Source: Melieria omissa | Lineage: Eukaryota; Arthropoda; Insecta; Diptera; Ulidiidae | Direction: 5' to 3' | DNA: 64,000 nt | Assembly (NCBI GenBank): GCA_963971225.1 | Contig: OZ020268.1 | Coordinates: 61,441,900 to 61,505,899, forward strand | Part shown: one piece after another, positions 48,033-58,888 of the stretch | Layout of the letters: each line of letters starts with the position of its first letter | How positions within the stretch are numbered: the first letter of the stretch is position 1 | Notes under the pieces: model-generated | Told to the model about the DNA's origin: nothing | Database searches by the model: none | Seen by the model: only the letters and a program-made list of their open reading frames with translations | Translations under genes and position numbers: made by a program

Positions 48033-48515
48033 CCAATCATCGATCCATGTTTTGACTTCTGCGTGATAATTGAAGTGCCGTTCCGTTAATGCGTGGCCCA
48101 TCGATGCGAACATGTGATAATCCGAAGGCGCCAAGTCTGGTGAGTAAGCCGTATGAGCAAGAGCTTCCCAGTTGTACGATGCAACCAATTCTTTGGTGGC
48201 TCTAGTGCGGTGTGGTGGTGCGTTGTCATCGAGGAAAATCACTTTGTGTTGCCTACCTTCATATTCTGGGCGTTTTTGGCGTATAGCACGGTTCAAATCG
48301 GCCAATTGTTGTTGGTAACGTTCACCGTTAACCGTTTCACCAGGTTTTAGAAGGTTTTTTTCCTCAAATGGTAACACAAAATTAACTGTGTCCGCAAATC
48401 GTAATTTGTAGGCACGTAATCCGACATTTTCCGGAGCGTCAACAATGCGTTGTTGGATGAAACTTGACAAATTGTGAACTGAATATTGTTGACATATGAC
48501 AGAAGAAGTAAACAT
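48033..48515 (-). pseudogene. mariner transposase fragment, split by the BEL element
   Basis: Contains LLKPGETVNGERYQQQL, FLDDNAPPHRTRATKEL (second catalytic Asp) and YSPDLAPSDYHMF (third Asp of a DD34D-type mariner). It breaks at TWIDDW, where the BEL LTR begins. The remaining C-terminus (FQAKDETFFCQGIHKLPERW... stop) lies at 38008-38115, across the insertion. Residues before KNLLKPGE do not look like a mariner HTH, and the first catalytic Asp is absent. It was defective before the BEL insertion. Confidence 0.9.
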
Positions 48516-48702
48516 GACATTTGGTACGATTCCGAAGTTTATAAATATTGGGCTATTTACCGCTAGATGTCATTACCGGTTTCATAGGCGCATACCTGGT
48601 AAATAACAACAAAATATAACCTCTTTTGATAATAATAGGAAAACGTCATAAACTAAGTATTGAAAACGTATCTTAAGTATATTTTGCTACTTTCTGATAT
48701 AA

Positions 48703-51083
48703 CACCGTGCGACAAAAATCAAAAAATTCCAAAACACACAAAAAAATCGGTATACTTGCAAAACTAGGGGCCAAACGTAGTAAAACTGCGTTTTTAGTTT
48801 TTCTCTCTGACGTCAGGATTTTTTTTAAAAGGACTTTGAAATTTGAAGGACATGTTTATTTCCAAAAATTGTTTTAAAAATTGAACGCATTATAGAATAA
48901 CAGTATGGGTATCAAATGAAAGAGAAAAATCCTTAGAATCTTAAAAAAATAATTTGTTTGGTGTAAAAGGACGAAGAGGTATAGAAAATGTCCTTTTAAA
49001 ACTTTATCCTTGAATATCCTTGAAAATTTCCAATATTTTTTTGGGAAAAAAATATATCTTAAGGATTAATATGTACACTACCACATCCTCGAATTTCGTT
49101 CTTCTAACTTTAATAGTTAAGGATATAAAAAATTTTATATTTCTCATTATAAAACAAAGATATATTGCACCGTACGACAAAAATAGAATATTGAATTAAC
49201 TCATGTATAAATCGTTATGCTGCTAATACTGGAGGTTAAATACACTAATTCTGCAACTTAAAAATTGCGTTTGAACCTAAGTATATGTTTTCACAAGACA
49301 TTGAAAATTAAAAAATTGAGTTTCCTTGGATAAAACTCATCCAAGAGTAACAAGATGAATGCATGAGGATACGTACTTACAGTGAATACTAGTGCTCATA
49401 ACTTAATTTAAAAGTTAACAATAGTCATTTAAAATGCATTTTATGATTGATTTATTTTGAAACAAATTGTTTAAGAAAAATGTATGCGTTTACTTTGCCC
49501 CTTATGTTTTTGGTACGTGCTACGGCACAGCGACCAACAATCTTCGGAAAGCATGTGGCACATATCTTTTCCCCGAAAGCGATTTTCAATTAGTGCAATG
49601 TCTTGGTGGAAGTGCTCTCCGTGTTCATCACTAACGTCACCTAATTTTCCGGGGGAAAAGTCCAAGTGGCTCTCTAAAAAATGTATCTTGAGAGACATGC
49701 TGACCCCCATTTCGCGATAGGCGTCAATCATCTTGCGGACAAGTTCTTTATAATTCAAAACTTCTTGTTTCCTAAGAAGTTATTTATTACATCGCTTAAG
49801 CTTTGCCACGCAGTTAGTTTAACCGGTTTCAAAAGATCAGCAAACTTCTGATGCTGCAATAATTTCTTCAACTGTGGCCCGTTTAAAACCCCTGAAAAAC
49901 ATATAAAAATTAATAGAAACAAAGTTTTACAATCGGGTAACGTACCAGCGGAAATCTTTGCATCGCTTAGTTGTGGAAAAAGTAGTTTCAAATAATTAAT
50001 AGCTCGACCATCTGCGTCAAGAGAGCGAATAAAATGTCGAATCAGGCCTAACTTTATTAAAAGCGGTGGAAGTATTATTTTTGATGAAGGGACTAGAGGC
50101 AACGATCGATGCTGTCGCGGCCAAGTTGATGAGTTATGCAAGGCTCCCATTTGTGGTTGATATAGTGTAATTCACGGCGTCGACCTTTCCATAGGCATAA
50201 AAAACATTGCTTTTTTGAGAAGCCCTTTTTCAAGCCCGTTAGGATAGGTACTACTTCGTCGCTGTGCCGTGACACGTACCAAAAACATAAGCGGCAAAGT
50301 AAACGCATATGTACATTTTTCTTAAACAATTTGTTTCAAAATAAATCAATCATAAAATGCATTTTAAATGACTATTGTTAACTTTTAAATTAAGTTATGA
50401 GCACTAGTATTCACAGTAAGTACGTATCCTCATGCATTCATCTTGTTACTCTTGGATGAGTTTTATCCAAGGAAACTCAATTTTTTAATTTTCAATGTCT
50501 TGTGAAAACATATACTTAGGTTCAAACGCAATTTTTAAGTTGCAGAATTAGTGTATTTAACCTCCAGTATTAGCAGCATAACGATTTATACATGAGTTAA
50601 TTCAATATTCTATTTTTGTCGTACGGTGCAATATATCTTTGTTTTATAATGAGAAATATAAAATTTTTTATATCCTTAACTATTAAAGTTAGAAGAACGA
50701 AATTCGAGGATGTGGTAGTGTACATATTAATCCTTAAGATATATTTTTTTCCCAAAAAAATATTGGAAATTTTCAAGGATATTCAAGGATAAAGTTTTAA
50801 AAGGACATTTTCTATACCTCTTCGTCCTTTTACACCAAACAAATTATTTTTTTAAGATTCTAAGAATTTTTCTCTTTCATTTGATACCCATATTGTTATT
50901 CTATAATGCGTTCAATTTTTAAAATAATTTTTTGAAATAAACATGTCCTTCAAATTTCAAAGTCCTTTTAAAAAAAATCCTGACGTCAGAGAGAAAAACT
51001 AAAAACGCAGTTTTACTACGTTTGGCCCCTAGTTTTGCGAGTATACCGATTTTTTCGTGTGTAAAATTTGTTGTCGCACGGTG
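48703..51083. mobile_element. Foldback DNA transposon, Chapaev/CMC type
   Basis: Ends CACCGTGCGACAAAAAT and ATTTGTTGTCGCACGGTG, flanked by TAA (48700-48702 and 51084-51086). Arms of ~830 bp (48703-49533 and about 50258-51083) are inverted copies, more than 95 percent alike by eye, around a ~720-bp centre with transposase coding sequence. CAC ends and a 3-bp TWA duplication fit Chapaev3-type CMC elements; the assignment is inference. In other pogo copies the site is uninterrupted (GATATAATACTC). Confidence 0.85.
49471..50329 (-). pseudogene. Chapaev/CMC-type transposase C-terminal part, with a 54-bp intron
   Basis: Pieces in three frames: a Cys-rich start (KQCFLCLWKGRRRELHYIN); SSKIILPPLLIKLGLIRHFI, YLKLLFPQLSDAKISAG; then GVLNGPQLKKLLQ, LTAWQSLSDVINNFLGNKK; then NYKELVRKMIDAYREMGVSM, KIHFLESHLDFSP, and DVSDEHGEHFHQDI. 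This resembles a transposase family widespread in arthropods. Between KISAG and VLNGP the minus strand reads G|GTACGT...TTTTTCAG|GG at 49892-49945, a likely 54-bp intron that is also frame-neutral. Frameshifts near 49758 and 50120 disable it. Confidence 0.78.
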
Positions 51084-51315
51084 TAATACTCTACACGAAA
51101 ACTTATTTTATCTACGGTAACAATAGACAAAAACATTGATCAAATCGTGCCTGTCACTTCACTCTCACCGGTGCGAATGGCGCGATACTACGTTGACGTA
51201 AAGTTGGTACCTCGACTCACGCACACATACAAAAGCGAGACCGTACGTTGTTTCGTTCAAGTTTTATTATGACTGTATGAATGTGCCCCGCGTACGAAGG
51301 GTAACGATCTTCCCC

Positions 51316-52821
51316 TACAATTTCTTGAGTCAACAAAACAAAAATCCGCGCAGCCCCCACACGTGTTGCTTCGTTGCTGTCACAACAACGACTGATTGAA
51401 AGAACGCACCTCTGATCTATATAACCAATCAAATCCTTGTGGAACCTAAATACGCACAATCACTTTAATCAAAATGGCGTCAAAATTAAGCCAGAGTGAC
51501 CACCTGTCACCAATTTGGTAAATACAAAAAATATCCCACCGGCAGCATGATCGAAATTATGGCTGTTAAATCTCGACCCGTTAACGGATTTTAATAAAAT
51601 TATGCCTTATTATTTAGCTAGACTCGTATGCTTTCTATAATGGTATCAATCATCCTTCTATACCCCAAGGTTCGAAAGCAAATCGATTTGGAACGGTGAC
51701 TTTGAAAAAATTGCTACTTGGGCGCAACCACTAAAATGCTTGTCAACACCAGATGCATAAGTGCATATTAATAATTGATCCCTTAAAATTTAGCCAGAGT
51801 CTTATGCTTTCTATGTTGGTCCCTAACTTTTCATTATCCTTCAGGAATAATGAGCATATCGATGCGCTAGGATAACATTGAAAAACTGCCTATTACAAAA
51901 TACACACTCACCACTAAAGTGCTTATAGATTCCAAACGGTATGAATTACGTTAATAAAAAAAACCCCTTAAAATGTAGCTAGAGATTGCAGCTTTATCAA
52001 ATTAAATCAATAATTTGATTACTATTCGGCAATCATGAACAGATCGATGCGCAAGAGTGACATTAAATAGCTGCCTACTGCAAAATCGATAAAATGCTTG
52101 TAAAATATGATGATTCTAGGTTTATAGAAAAAATAATAACCTTAAAACCTAGCTGGAGTTTTGAGCTTTCATAAATGGGGTCAATCTTCTCGCTATCTCA
52201 AATAATGCAGGAGAATTTCGTTGTGGAAAAGTGATATCGACCACATGATACATCTATATCAGGGGTGCCCAAAATCTTCTTATGGGAAAGCAAAACCAAT
52301 ACATGTAAAGTTGCCCAAAAAAATGCAAACAAATTATTTAATTAATTGAATTAGTTGAAAGCACATTGTGCATTTCGCTTGACCCTTAAAATTATAAGTG
52401 AAACAAATATAATGTTCCCATTTGTCATTGCCGAAAGGCCAACCAATCGCCAACACAAAAAAGCATACACACAAAAACTACAACAACCAAAGCATCTAAT
52501 TTTTTTTCATACATAAAATTTCTTGAGGCAACAAAACAAAAATCCGCGCAGCCCCCACACGTGTTGCTTCGTTGCTGTTACAACAACGACTGATTGGTGC
52601 ATTCTTTCACCTCTGATCTATATAACCAATCAAATCCATGGAACCTAAGTACGCACAATCACTTTAATCAAAATGGCGTCAAAATTAAGCCAGAGTAAGG
52701 TGGTCACTCTGGTCACACTCTCCTATTTGTCATTGCCGAAAGGCCAACCAATCGCCAACACAAAAAAGCATACACACAAAAACTACAACAACAAAAGCAT
52801 CTAATTTTTTTTTCATACATA
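51316..52821. repeat. Satellite unit 17
   Basis: Resumes at TACAATTTCTTGAGTCAAC after pogo copy 3. The new unit starts at about 51589. Near 52600 the normal ATTGAAAGAATGCACC is replaced by ATTGGTGCATTCTTTCACC, a ~14-bp inversion in place. Near 52690 the CCAGAGTAAGGTGGTCACTCTGG marker seen at 19937 reappears. Confidence 0.92.
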
Positions 52822-53430
52822 GGGCAAGGTGGGGACCCTTCGTACGGTTTCCACATTTTATTTTTTTTATTTTTTATTTTTTCATGAATCAATCACCTTA
52901 TAGCTTAAATTTATAGTCTAACTATCTGAGATTCATATAAAAAAATGACAGATGATTTCATCTGATGTTTCAACCATAATTATGATTTAAACTAAATCTG
53001 GAATATGTACGAATCTGCCCCAACAACGAATCAAATCCGTGTGGAACCTAAGTACGCACAATCACTTTAATCAAAATGGCGTCAAAATTAAGCCAGAGTA
53101 AGGTGGTCACTCTGGTCACACTCTCCTATTTGTCATTGCCGAAAGGCCAACCAATCGCCAACACAAAAAAGCATACACACAAAAACTACAACAACAAAAG
53201 CATCTAATTTTTTTTTCATACATAGGGCAAGGTGGGGACCCTTCGTACGGTTTCCACATTTTATTTTTTTTATTTTTTATTTTTTCATGAATCAATCACC
53301 TTATAGCTTAAATTTATAGTCTAACTATCTGAGATTCATATAAAAAAATGACAGATGATTTCATCTGATGTTTCAACCATAATTATGATTTAAACTAAAT
53401 CTGGAATATGTACGAATCTGCCCCAACAAC
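52630..53430. repeat. ~400-bp tandem duplication across the satellite/pogo junction
   Basis: AATCAAATCC...GGAACCTAAGTACGC through the first ~207 bp of the pogo-like left end (52822-53028) is repeated at once from 53029. The junction reads CCAACAACG|AATCAAATCCG. The first copy of the pogo end therefore stops abruptly, and the second leads into the full copy 4. The boundary has little homology, so end joining or replication slippage is more likely than homologous exchange. Confidence 0.88.
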
Positions 53431-56051
53431 GGGGCACCTATATACAGTGTTGGGGGTACCTTCGTACGCTGTGGGGTAGTTCCGTACGTGCGATTAAAAC
53501 GACACATATAAATCAAAATTCTTTTATTAACAATGAAATTAAACACAAAAATAAAGATTTAACTTCTATTTTTAGCTTTCTTATTCTTCTTTTTTAAATT
53601 AAAATCAGCTAAACTACGTTGCATTTGTCTAGCCCTAGCCCTTTTTTCCTGTTCTAGCTTTTTCAATTGCTTTTCATTGCGTTTCTCTTCAATTAGCTTT
53701 TTTCGGATGTGTCAGTATAAATACGTGATTTTCCTGGCTGTCGTCCTTTTTTTTTTTATTACTTCTTACAACAGTCGGATAGGGTTGAATTGCTTCTGGT
53801 GTCAAAACTGTCTTCAAAGGAGCTACTATTTGATGGATTGGTGAATTATTCAAAGCATCTGGTTCACAAGCATCTAAATTAAACGTTTGTACTTCATCAT
53901 CATAAGTTATCAATGGTGAGTTAATAGTTTGTTTTGTAGATTCTCGCGGAACCTCCAAGAAATCCTGTGTTCCAGAAGTAGAGGGTTGGCAGATATCAGA
54001 GACACTTGGCTGCGGAGTAGTTGCTGACAAATCTTCAACGACGTTTTGAGTAGGAGGCACATGTTCTAAGTTACCGGATACACCTCAGTTGGAGCAAAAT
54101 TTTCGTCACTAAAGGCTAATTCATTAAGAGGCCATATTCCGGGTTTATTGAACCCGCTTCTGATATTTTTTGCCGTGAATGAGTCGAAAAATGCAAGCTT
54201 TGGAATATTGTAAATTGTCAATGCTTTGCCTGGGTTCATTGTATGCCAATTATTGAAAGCAATTTTCAACTTTGATTTAAATGGTCCAAAGACTCACACA
54301 TCAAGTGGTTATAGGCGGTGAGATGTATGTGGTGGAAAAGATAGGTAAATTATGCCATTTTCTTTGGCGTAGTGGATGGCTTCGAGAGAAACATGGCTTT
54401 CATGATTGTCACACAACAATAACATGGGGTTATCTTTTGTGCAGAGTGTGTGCTTCTGGATATGTTTTACAACCGAGACGAATATATCGCTATTTATCCA
54501 GCCACTTTTATTTGCAGCGCCGAGACTTCCTTCAGGTGCTACTTCGAGAAAATGATCTTTATAATGAACGCGTGGAAACACGAAAAGTGGAGGAATGGTA
54601 TTTCCACTGGCAGATATAATGCCAGCAAAGGTTACGAGCTCGCCTCTTTCAGCTGATACAATTTGTCCGACTTGTTTTTGTTAAACGCAAAAGATCTGGC
54701 AGCGCGTGTGTTTTCGGGTTTGCGTAAACTGAGTTCCGGGTTTCTTCTGCGAAAACCATACAGCCATTCTTTCCCAGCCATCTTATTTTCTTCCCACTTT
54801 GCTGGATATTTCAAACTCAAAGATTTGGCGTACTCATATGCTAGCTTTCTTGCTTGAATCGTCGTAAGTCCATAATGCATCTTACAACATTTGATAATAT
54901 AATCATTTAGCAGTTTTTCTTCTTCCATAGAAAAGACTTGGAAACTTGTATATTTAGAGTCAAATATACGGTTGCTTGACCCTTCAGCATCATTGCTATT
55001 CTTTTTTTTTTACTCGGCTTTCTAATGTTGACAATTTCAAATTGTACTTGTCTGCAGCTTTTCTATATGACAATACTCCTTGCATAACATCAAAATAGAT
55101 ACTTTTCAATATACATAGAATAATTTAATTAAATTCGGATAGAGTTATAGTAGATTTCTCAATCTGGGCTTGTTTGAAAGGTATTTTTATATGGTATTTT
55201 TATATGTCGTGACCAAAGTTGGCAGCAGTTTTGTAGTTTTGTAGCATTTTAAAATTCGCTACAAATTGGGCCACTCATACGCCACGTCGGCCCGCTTAAT
55301 ATTTGCAACGCATTTAACTGCATCCTTGTGTAAGTCATTGCATATGCTAAAAATTGTTGATACAGATTCTGAAAGGTGATAAAAATACCTTTCAAACAAG
55401 CCCAGACTGAGAAATCTACTATAACTCTATCAGATTTTTTGAGGAATTTAATTAAATTATTCTATGTATATTGAAAAATATCTATTTTGAAATTTTGGGG
55501 GGCTCCAAAACCAACTTAGAGCTATGGTCTCTTGAGAGAAATTTCTCAGAATCACCTATAGATTACGTTTTTGCTATACGCTTTATCAAAAAAAAAAATT
55601 AACCCGCCCTAGGGGACATATAACTTACCTGCCTACCAGTTGGGGCACATTCGTACGCGTTCAAACGTGCCCCATCTAGTTCTGTCCGAATGTACCCCAC
55701 TAACTAAATAACACCAAAATATAACCTCTTTTAATAATAATAGGAAAACGTCATAAATTAAGTATTGAAAACGTATCTTAAGTATATTTTGCTACTTTCT
55801 GATATAATACTCTACACGAAAACTTATTTTATCTACGGTAACAATAGACCAAAAATTACTTACCGAGCGCGAAAACACGTTCGTGCCTGTCACTTCACTC
55901 TCACCGGTGCGAATGGCGCGATACTACGTTGACGTAAAGTTGGTACCTCGACTCACGCACACATACAAAAGCGAGACCGTACGTTGTTTCGTTCAAGTTT
56001 TATTATGACTGTATGAATGTGCCCCGCGTACGAAGGGTAACGATCTTCCCC
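53225..56051 (-). mobile_element. pogo/Tigger-like transposon, copy 4 (uninterrupted, ~2.83 kb)
   Basis: The left end after TA (53223-53224) is GGGCAAGGTGGGGACCCTTCGTACG; the right end is ATCTTCCCC followed by TA. This is the only full copy without a nested element, so it shows the layout best: left TIR, hairpin TGCCCCAACAACGGGGCA, transposase tail, core and HTH on the minus strand, the 5' inverted repeat (about 55093-55488), hairpin-rich right subterminal region, right TIR. Confidence 0.92.
53689..55106 (-). pseudogene. pogo/Tigger-like transposase (copy 4)
   Basis: The same broken frame set as the other copies: CENP-B-type region 54928-54632, DDE core 54581-54309, stop (TAA) after SHRL, continuation 54269-54066, tail 54060-53689. 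It has a 9-bp deletion in the core (ATGCAAGCTTTGG) relative to copy 3. It shares KPENTRAARSFAF with copy 3, where copies 1 and 2 have KPENTSAAR, pointing to a closer relation between copies 3 and 4. Confidence 0.88.
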
Positions 56052-58436
56052 TACAATTTCTTGAGTCAACAAAACAAAAATCCGCGCAGCCCCCACACGT
56101 GTTGCTTCGTTGCTGTCACAACAACGACTGATTGAAAGAATGCACCTCTGATCTATATAACCAATCAAATGCTTGTGGAACCTAAGTACGCACAATCACT
56201 TTAATCAAAATGGCGTCAAAGTTAAGCCAGAGTGACCACCTTTCACCAATTTGGTAAATAAAAAAAATATCCCACCGGCAGCATGATCGAAATTATGGCT
56301 GTTAAATCTCGACCCGTTAACGGATTTTAATAATATTATGCCTTGTTATTTAGCTAGACTCGTATGCTTTCTATAATGGTATCAATCATCCTTCTATACC
56401 CCAAGGTTCGAAAGCAAATCGATTTGGAACGGTGACTTTGAAAAAATTGCTACTTGGGCGCAACCACTAAAATGCTTGTCAACACCAAATTCATAAGTGC
56501 ATATTAATAATTGACCACTTAAAATTTAGCTAGGGTCTTATGCTTTCTATATTGGTCCCTAACTTTTCATTATCCTTCAGGAGTAATGAGCATATCGATG
56601 CGCAAGGATAACATTCAAAAACTGCCTATTACAAAATACACACTCACCACTAAAGTGCTTATAGATTCCAAACGGTATGGGTTACGTTAATAGAAAGCCC
56701 CTTAAAATGTAGCTAGAGATTGCAGCTTTATCAAATTAAACCAATAATTTGATTACTGTTCGGCAATCATGAACAGATCGATGCGCAAGAGTGACATTAA
56801 ATGACTGCCTACTGCAAAATCGATAAAATGCTTGCAAAATATGATGATTCTAGGTTTATAGAAAAAATAATAACCTTAAAACCTAGCTGGAGTTTTGGGC
56901 TTTCATAAATGGGGCCAATCTTCTCGCTATCTCAAATAATGCAGGAGAATTTCGTTGTGGAAAAGTGATATCGACCACATGATACATCTATATCAGGGGT
57001 GCCCAAAATCTTCTTATGGAAAAGCAAAAACCAATACATGTAAAGTTGCCCAAAAAACTGCAAACAAATTATTTAATTAATTGAATTAGTTGAAAGCACA
57101 TTGTGCATTTCGCTTGACCCTTAAAATTATAAGTGAAAAAAATAGAACGTTCCCATTTGTCATTGCCGAAACCAATCGCCAAAACAAAAACTACAACAAC
57201 AAAAGCATCTAATTTTTTTTCATACATACAATTTCTTAAGGCAACAAAACAAAAATCCGCGCAGCCCCCACACGTGTTGCTTCGTTGCTGTCACAACAAC
57301 GACTGATTGAAAGAATGCACCTCTGATCTATATAACCAATCAAATGCTTGTGGAACCTAAGTACGCACAATCACTTTAATCAAAATGGCGTCAAAAATAA
57401 GCCAGAGTGACCACCTTTGACCAATTTGGTAAATAAAAATTATTTCCCACCGGCAGCATGATCGAAATTATGGCTGTTAAATCTCGACCCGTTAACGGAT
57501 TTTAATAATATTATGCCTTATTATTTAGCTAGACTCGTATGCTTTCTATAATGGTAGCAATCATCCTTCTATACCCCAAGGTTCGAAAGCAAATCGATTT
57601 GGAACGGTGACTTTGAAAAAATTGCTACTTGGGTGCAACCACTAAAATGCTTGTCAACACCAAATGCATAAGTGCATATTAATAATTAACCCCTTAAAAT
57701 TTAGCCAGAGTCTTAAACTTTCTCTATTGGTCCCTAACTTTTCCTTATCCTTCAGGAGTAATGAGCATATCGATGCGCAAGGATAACATTGAAAAACTGC
57801 CTATTACAAAATACTCACTCACTCACAATTAGTTGAAAGCACATTGTGCATTTCGCTTGACCCTTAAAATTATAAGTGAAAAAAATATAATGTTCTCATT
57901 TGTCATTGCCGAAAGGCCAACCAATCGCCAACACAAAAAAGCATACACACAAAAACTACAACAACAAATGCATCTAATTTTTGTTCATATATACAATTTC
58001 TTGAGGCAACAAAACAAACATCCGCGCAGCCCCCACACGTGTTGCTTCGTTGCTGTCACAACAACGACTGATTGAAAGAATGCACCTCTGATTTATATAA
58101 CCAATCAAATGCTTGTGGAACCTAAGTACGCACAATCACTTTAATCAAAATGGCGTCAAAATTAAGCCAGACTGACCAATTTGGTAAATAAAAAAAATTC
58201 CCAACGGCAGCATGATCGAAATTATGGCTGTTAAATCTCGACCCGTTAACGGATTTTAATAATATTATGCCTTATTATTTAGCTAGACTCGTATGCTTTC
58301 TATAATGGTATCAATCATCCTTCTATACCCCAAGGTTCGAAAGCAAATCGATTTGGAACGGTGACTTTGAAAAAATTGCTACTTGGGTGCAACCACTAAA
58401 ATGCCTGTCAACACCAAATGCATAAGTGCATATTAA
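56052..58436. repeat. Satellite array, units 18-20 (right end)
   Basis: Resumes at TACAATTTCTTGAGTCAAC. Unit starts are at about 56328, 57503 and 58256. Unit 19 is short (~753 bp) because CACTCACTCAC is joined directly to AATTAGTTGAAAGC near 57830, removing monomers 3 and 4. The array ends at GCATATTAA, where a piggyBac-like element is inserted. Satellite does not resume in the remaining 5.5 kb. Confidence 0.92.
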
Positions 58437-58888
58437 CCCTATTAGTACCACGCAGTGACTTTGGGTCACTATTAACTATGATTAGTATTTATTTCTGCAA
58501 GACGCTTTTATGTATTTGTTTATTAAGCTTTCGCTTTGTATAAATACATTTTTATTCAATTTTTTTTTACATTTACAAGTTCAAATCTTTGAAAAAAACA
58601 AAAAAACTGCGTAAAGTACCACGTAGTGACTATAAGTGACTGTGTGTAAGAAATTTAAAAATTGCGATAGTATGCCAAAAAAATTTAAACATTTGCAATT
58701 TTTGGTTTGAAATCTGGAATGGTATCATCAAATAGTGAGGATGATATTGAGGAAGAAGGGTATGAAGTTGAGGACGAGCAGTCCTTTCATGAACTTGAAG
58801 AATTGGCTGTAAATGATGGTTATGTCTACGTAGGTAAGGATTGTACAGCATGGAACAAAACTCCGCATCTACAAAGCAAAACTTAAGC
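58437..58888 (+). mobile_element. piggyBac-like element, 5' part
   Basis: TTAA (58433-58436) then CCCTATTAGTACCACGC, so it is in a different TTAA of the satellite unit from the copy at 3854 and is an independent insertion. It includes the palindromic AGTGACT blocks and the first coding stretch (an ATG near 58720, EEGYEVEDEQSFHELEELAV...). It is cut at CAAAACTTAAGCC, where the RTE-type tail begins. The 3' part is not found to the right. Confidence 0.88.

Larger units (their letters stand above)
37936..48599 (-). mobile_element. mariner-like element carrying a BEL/Pao insertion
   Basis: TIRs are CCAGGTATGCGCC... at the left and the exact complement at the right, flanked by TA (37934-37935, 48600-48601). 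The inverted match is perfect over ~31 bp counting the flanking bases. In other pogo copies the site reads CTAACTAAATAAC. Without the BEL element and its duplicated site it would be ~740 bp, shorter than a full 1.3-kb mariner, so the 5' part of the gene is missing. Perfect TIRs suggest fairly recent mobility in trans. Confidence 0.92.
35453..51315 (-). mobile_element. pogo/Tigger-like transposon, copy 3, with three layers of nested insertions
   Basis: Same ends and site as the other copies (GGGGAAGGTGGGGACCC at the left; ATCTTCCCC then TA at 51316-51317). It is opened at 37936-48599 by a mariner element and again at 48703-51083 by a foldback element. The final segment 51084-51315 has a ~30-bp deletion (GATCAAATCGTGCC) relative to copy 2. 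Without insertions it would be ~2.8 kb. Confidence 0.9.

Noticed and set aside
2678..58436. CRISPR-like array
   Set aside because: Repeats are ~178 bp and ~1.17 kb long, with no short regularly spaced repeats and unique spacers; the DNA is eukaryotic.
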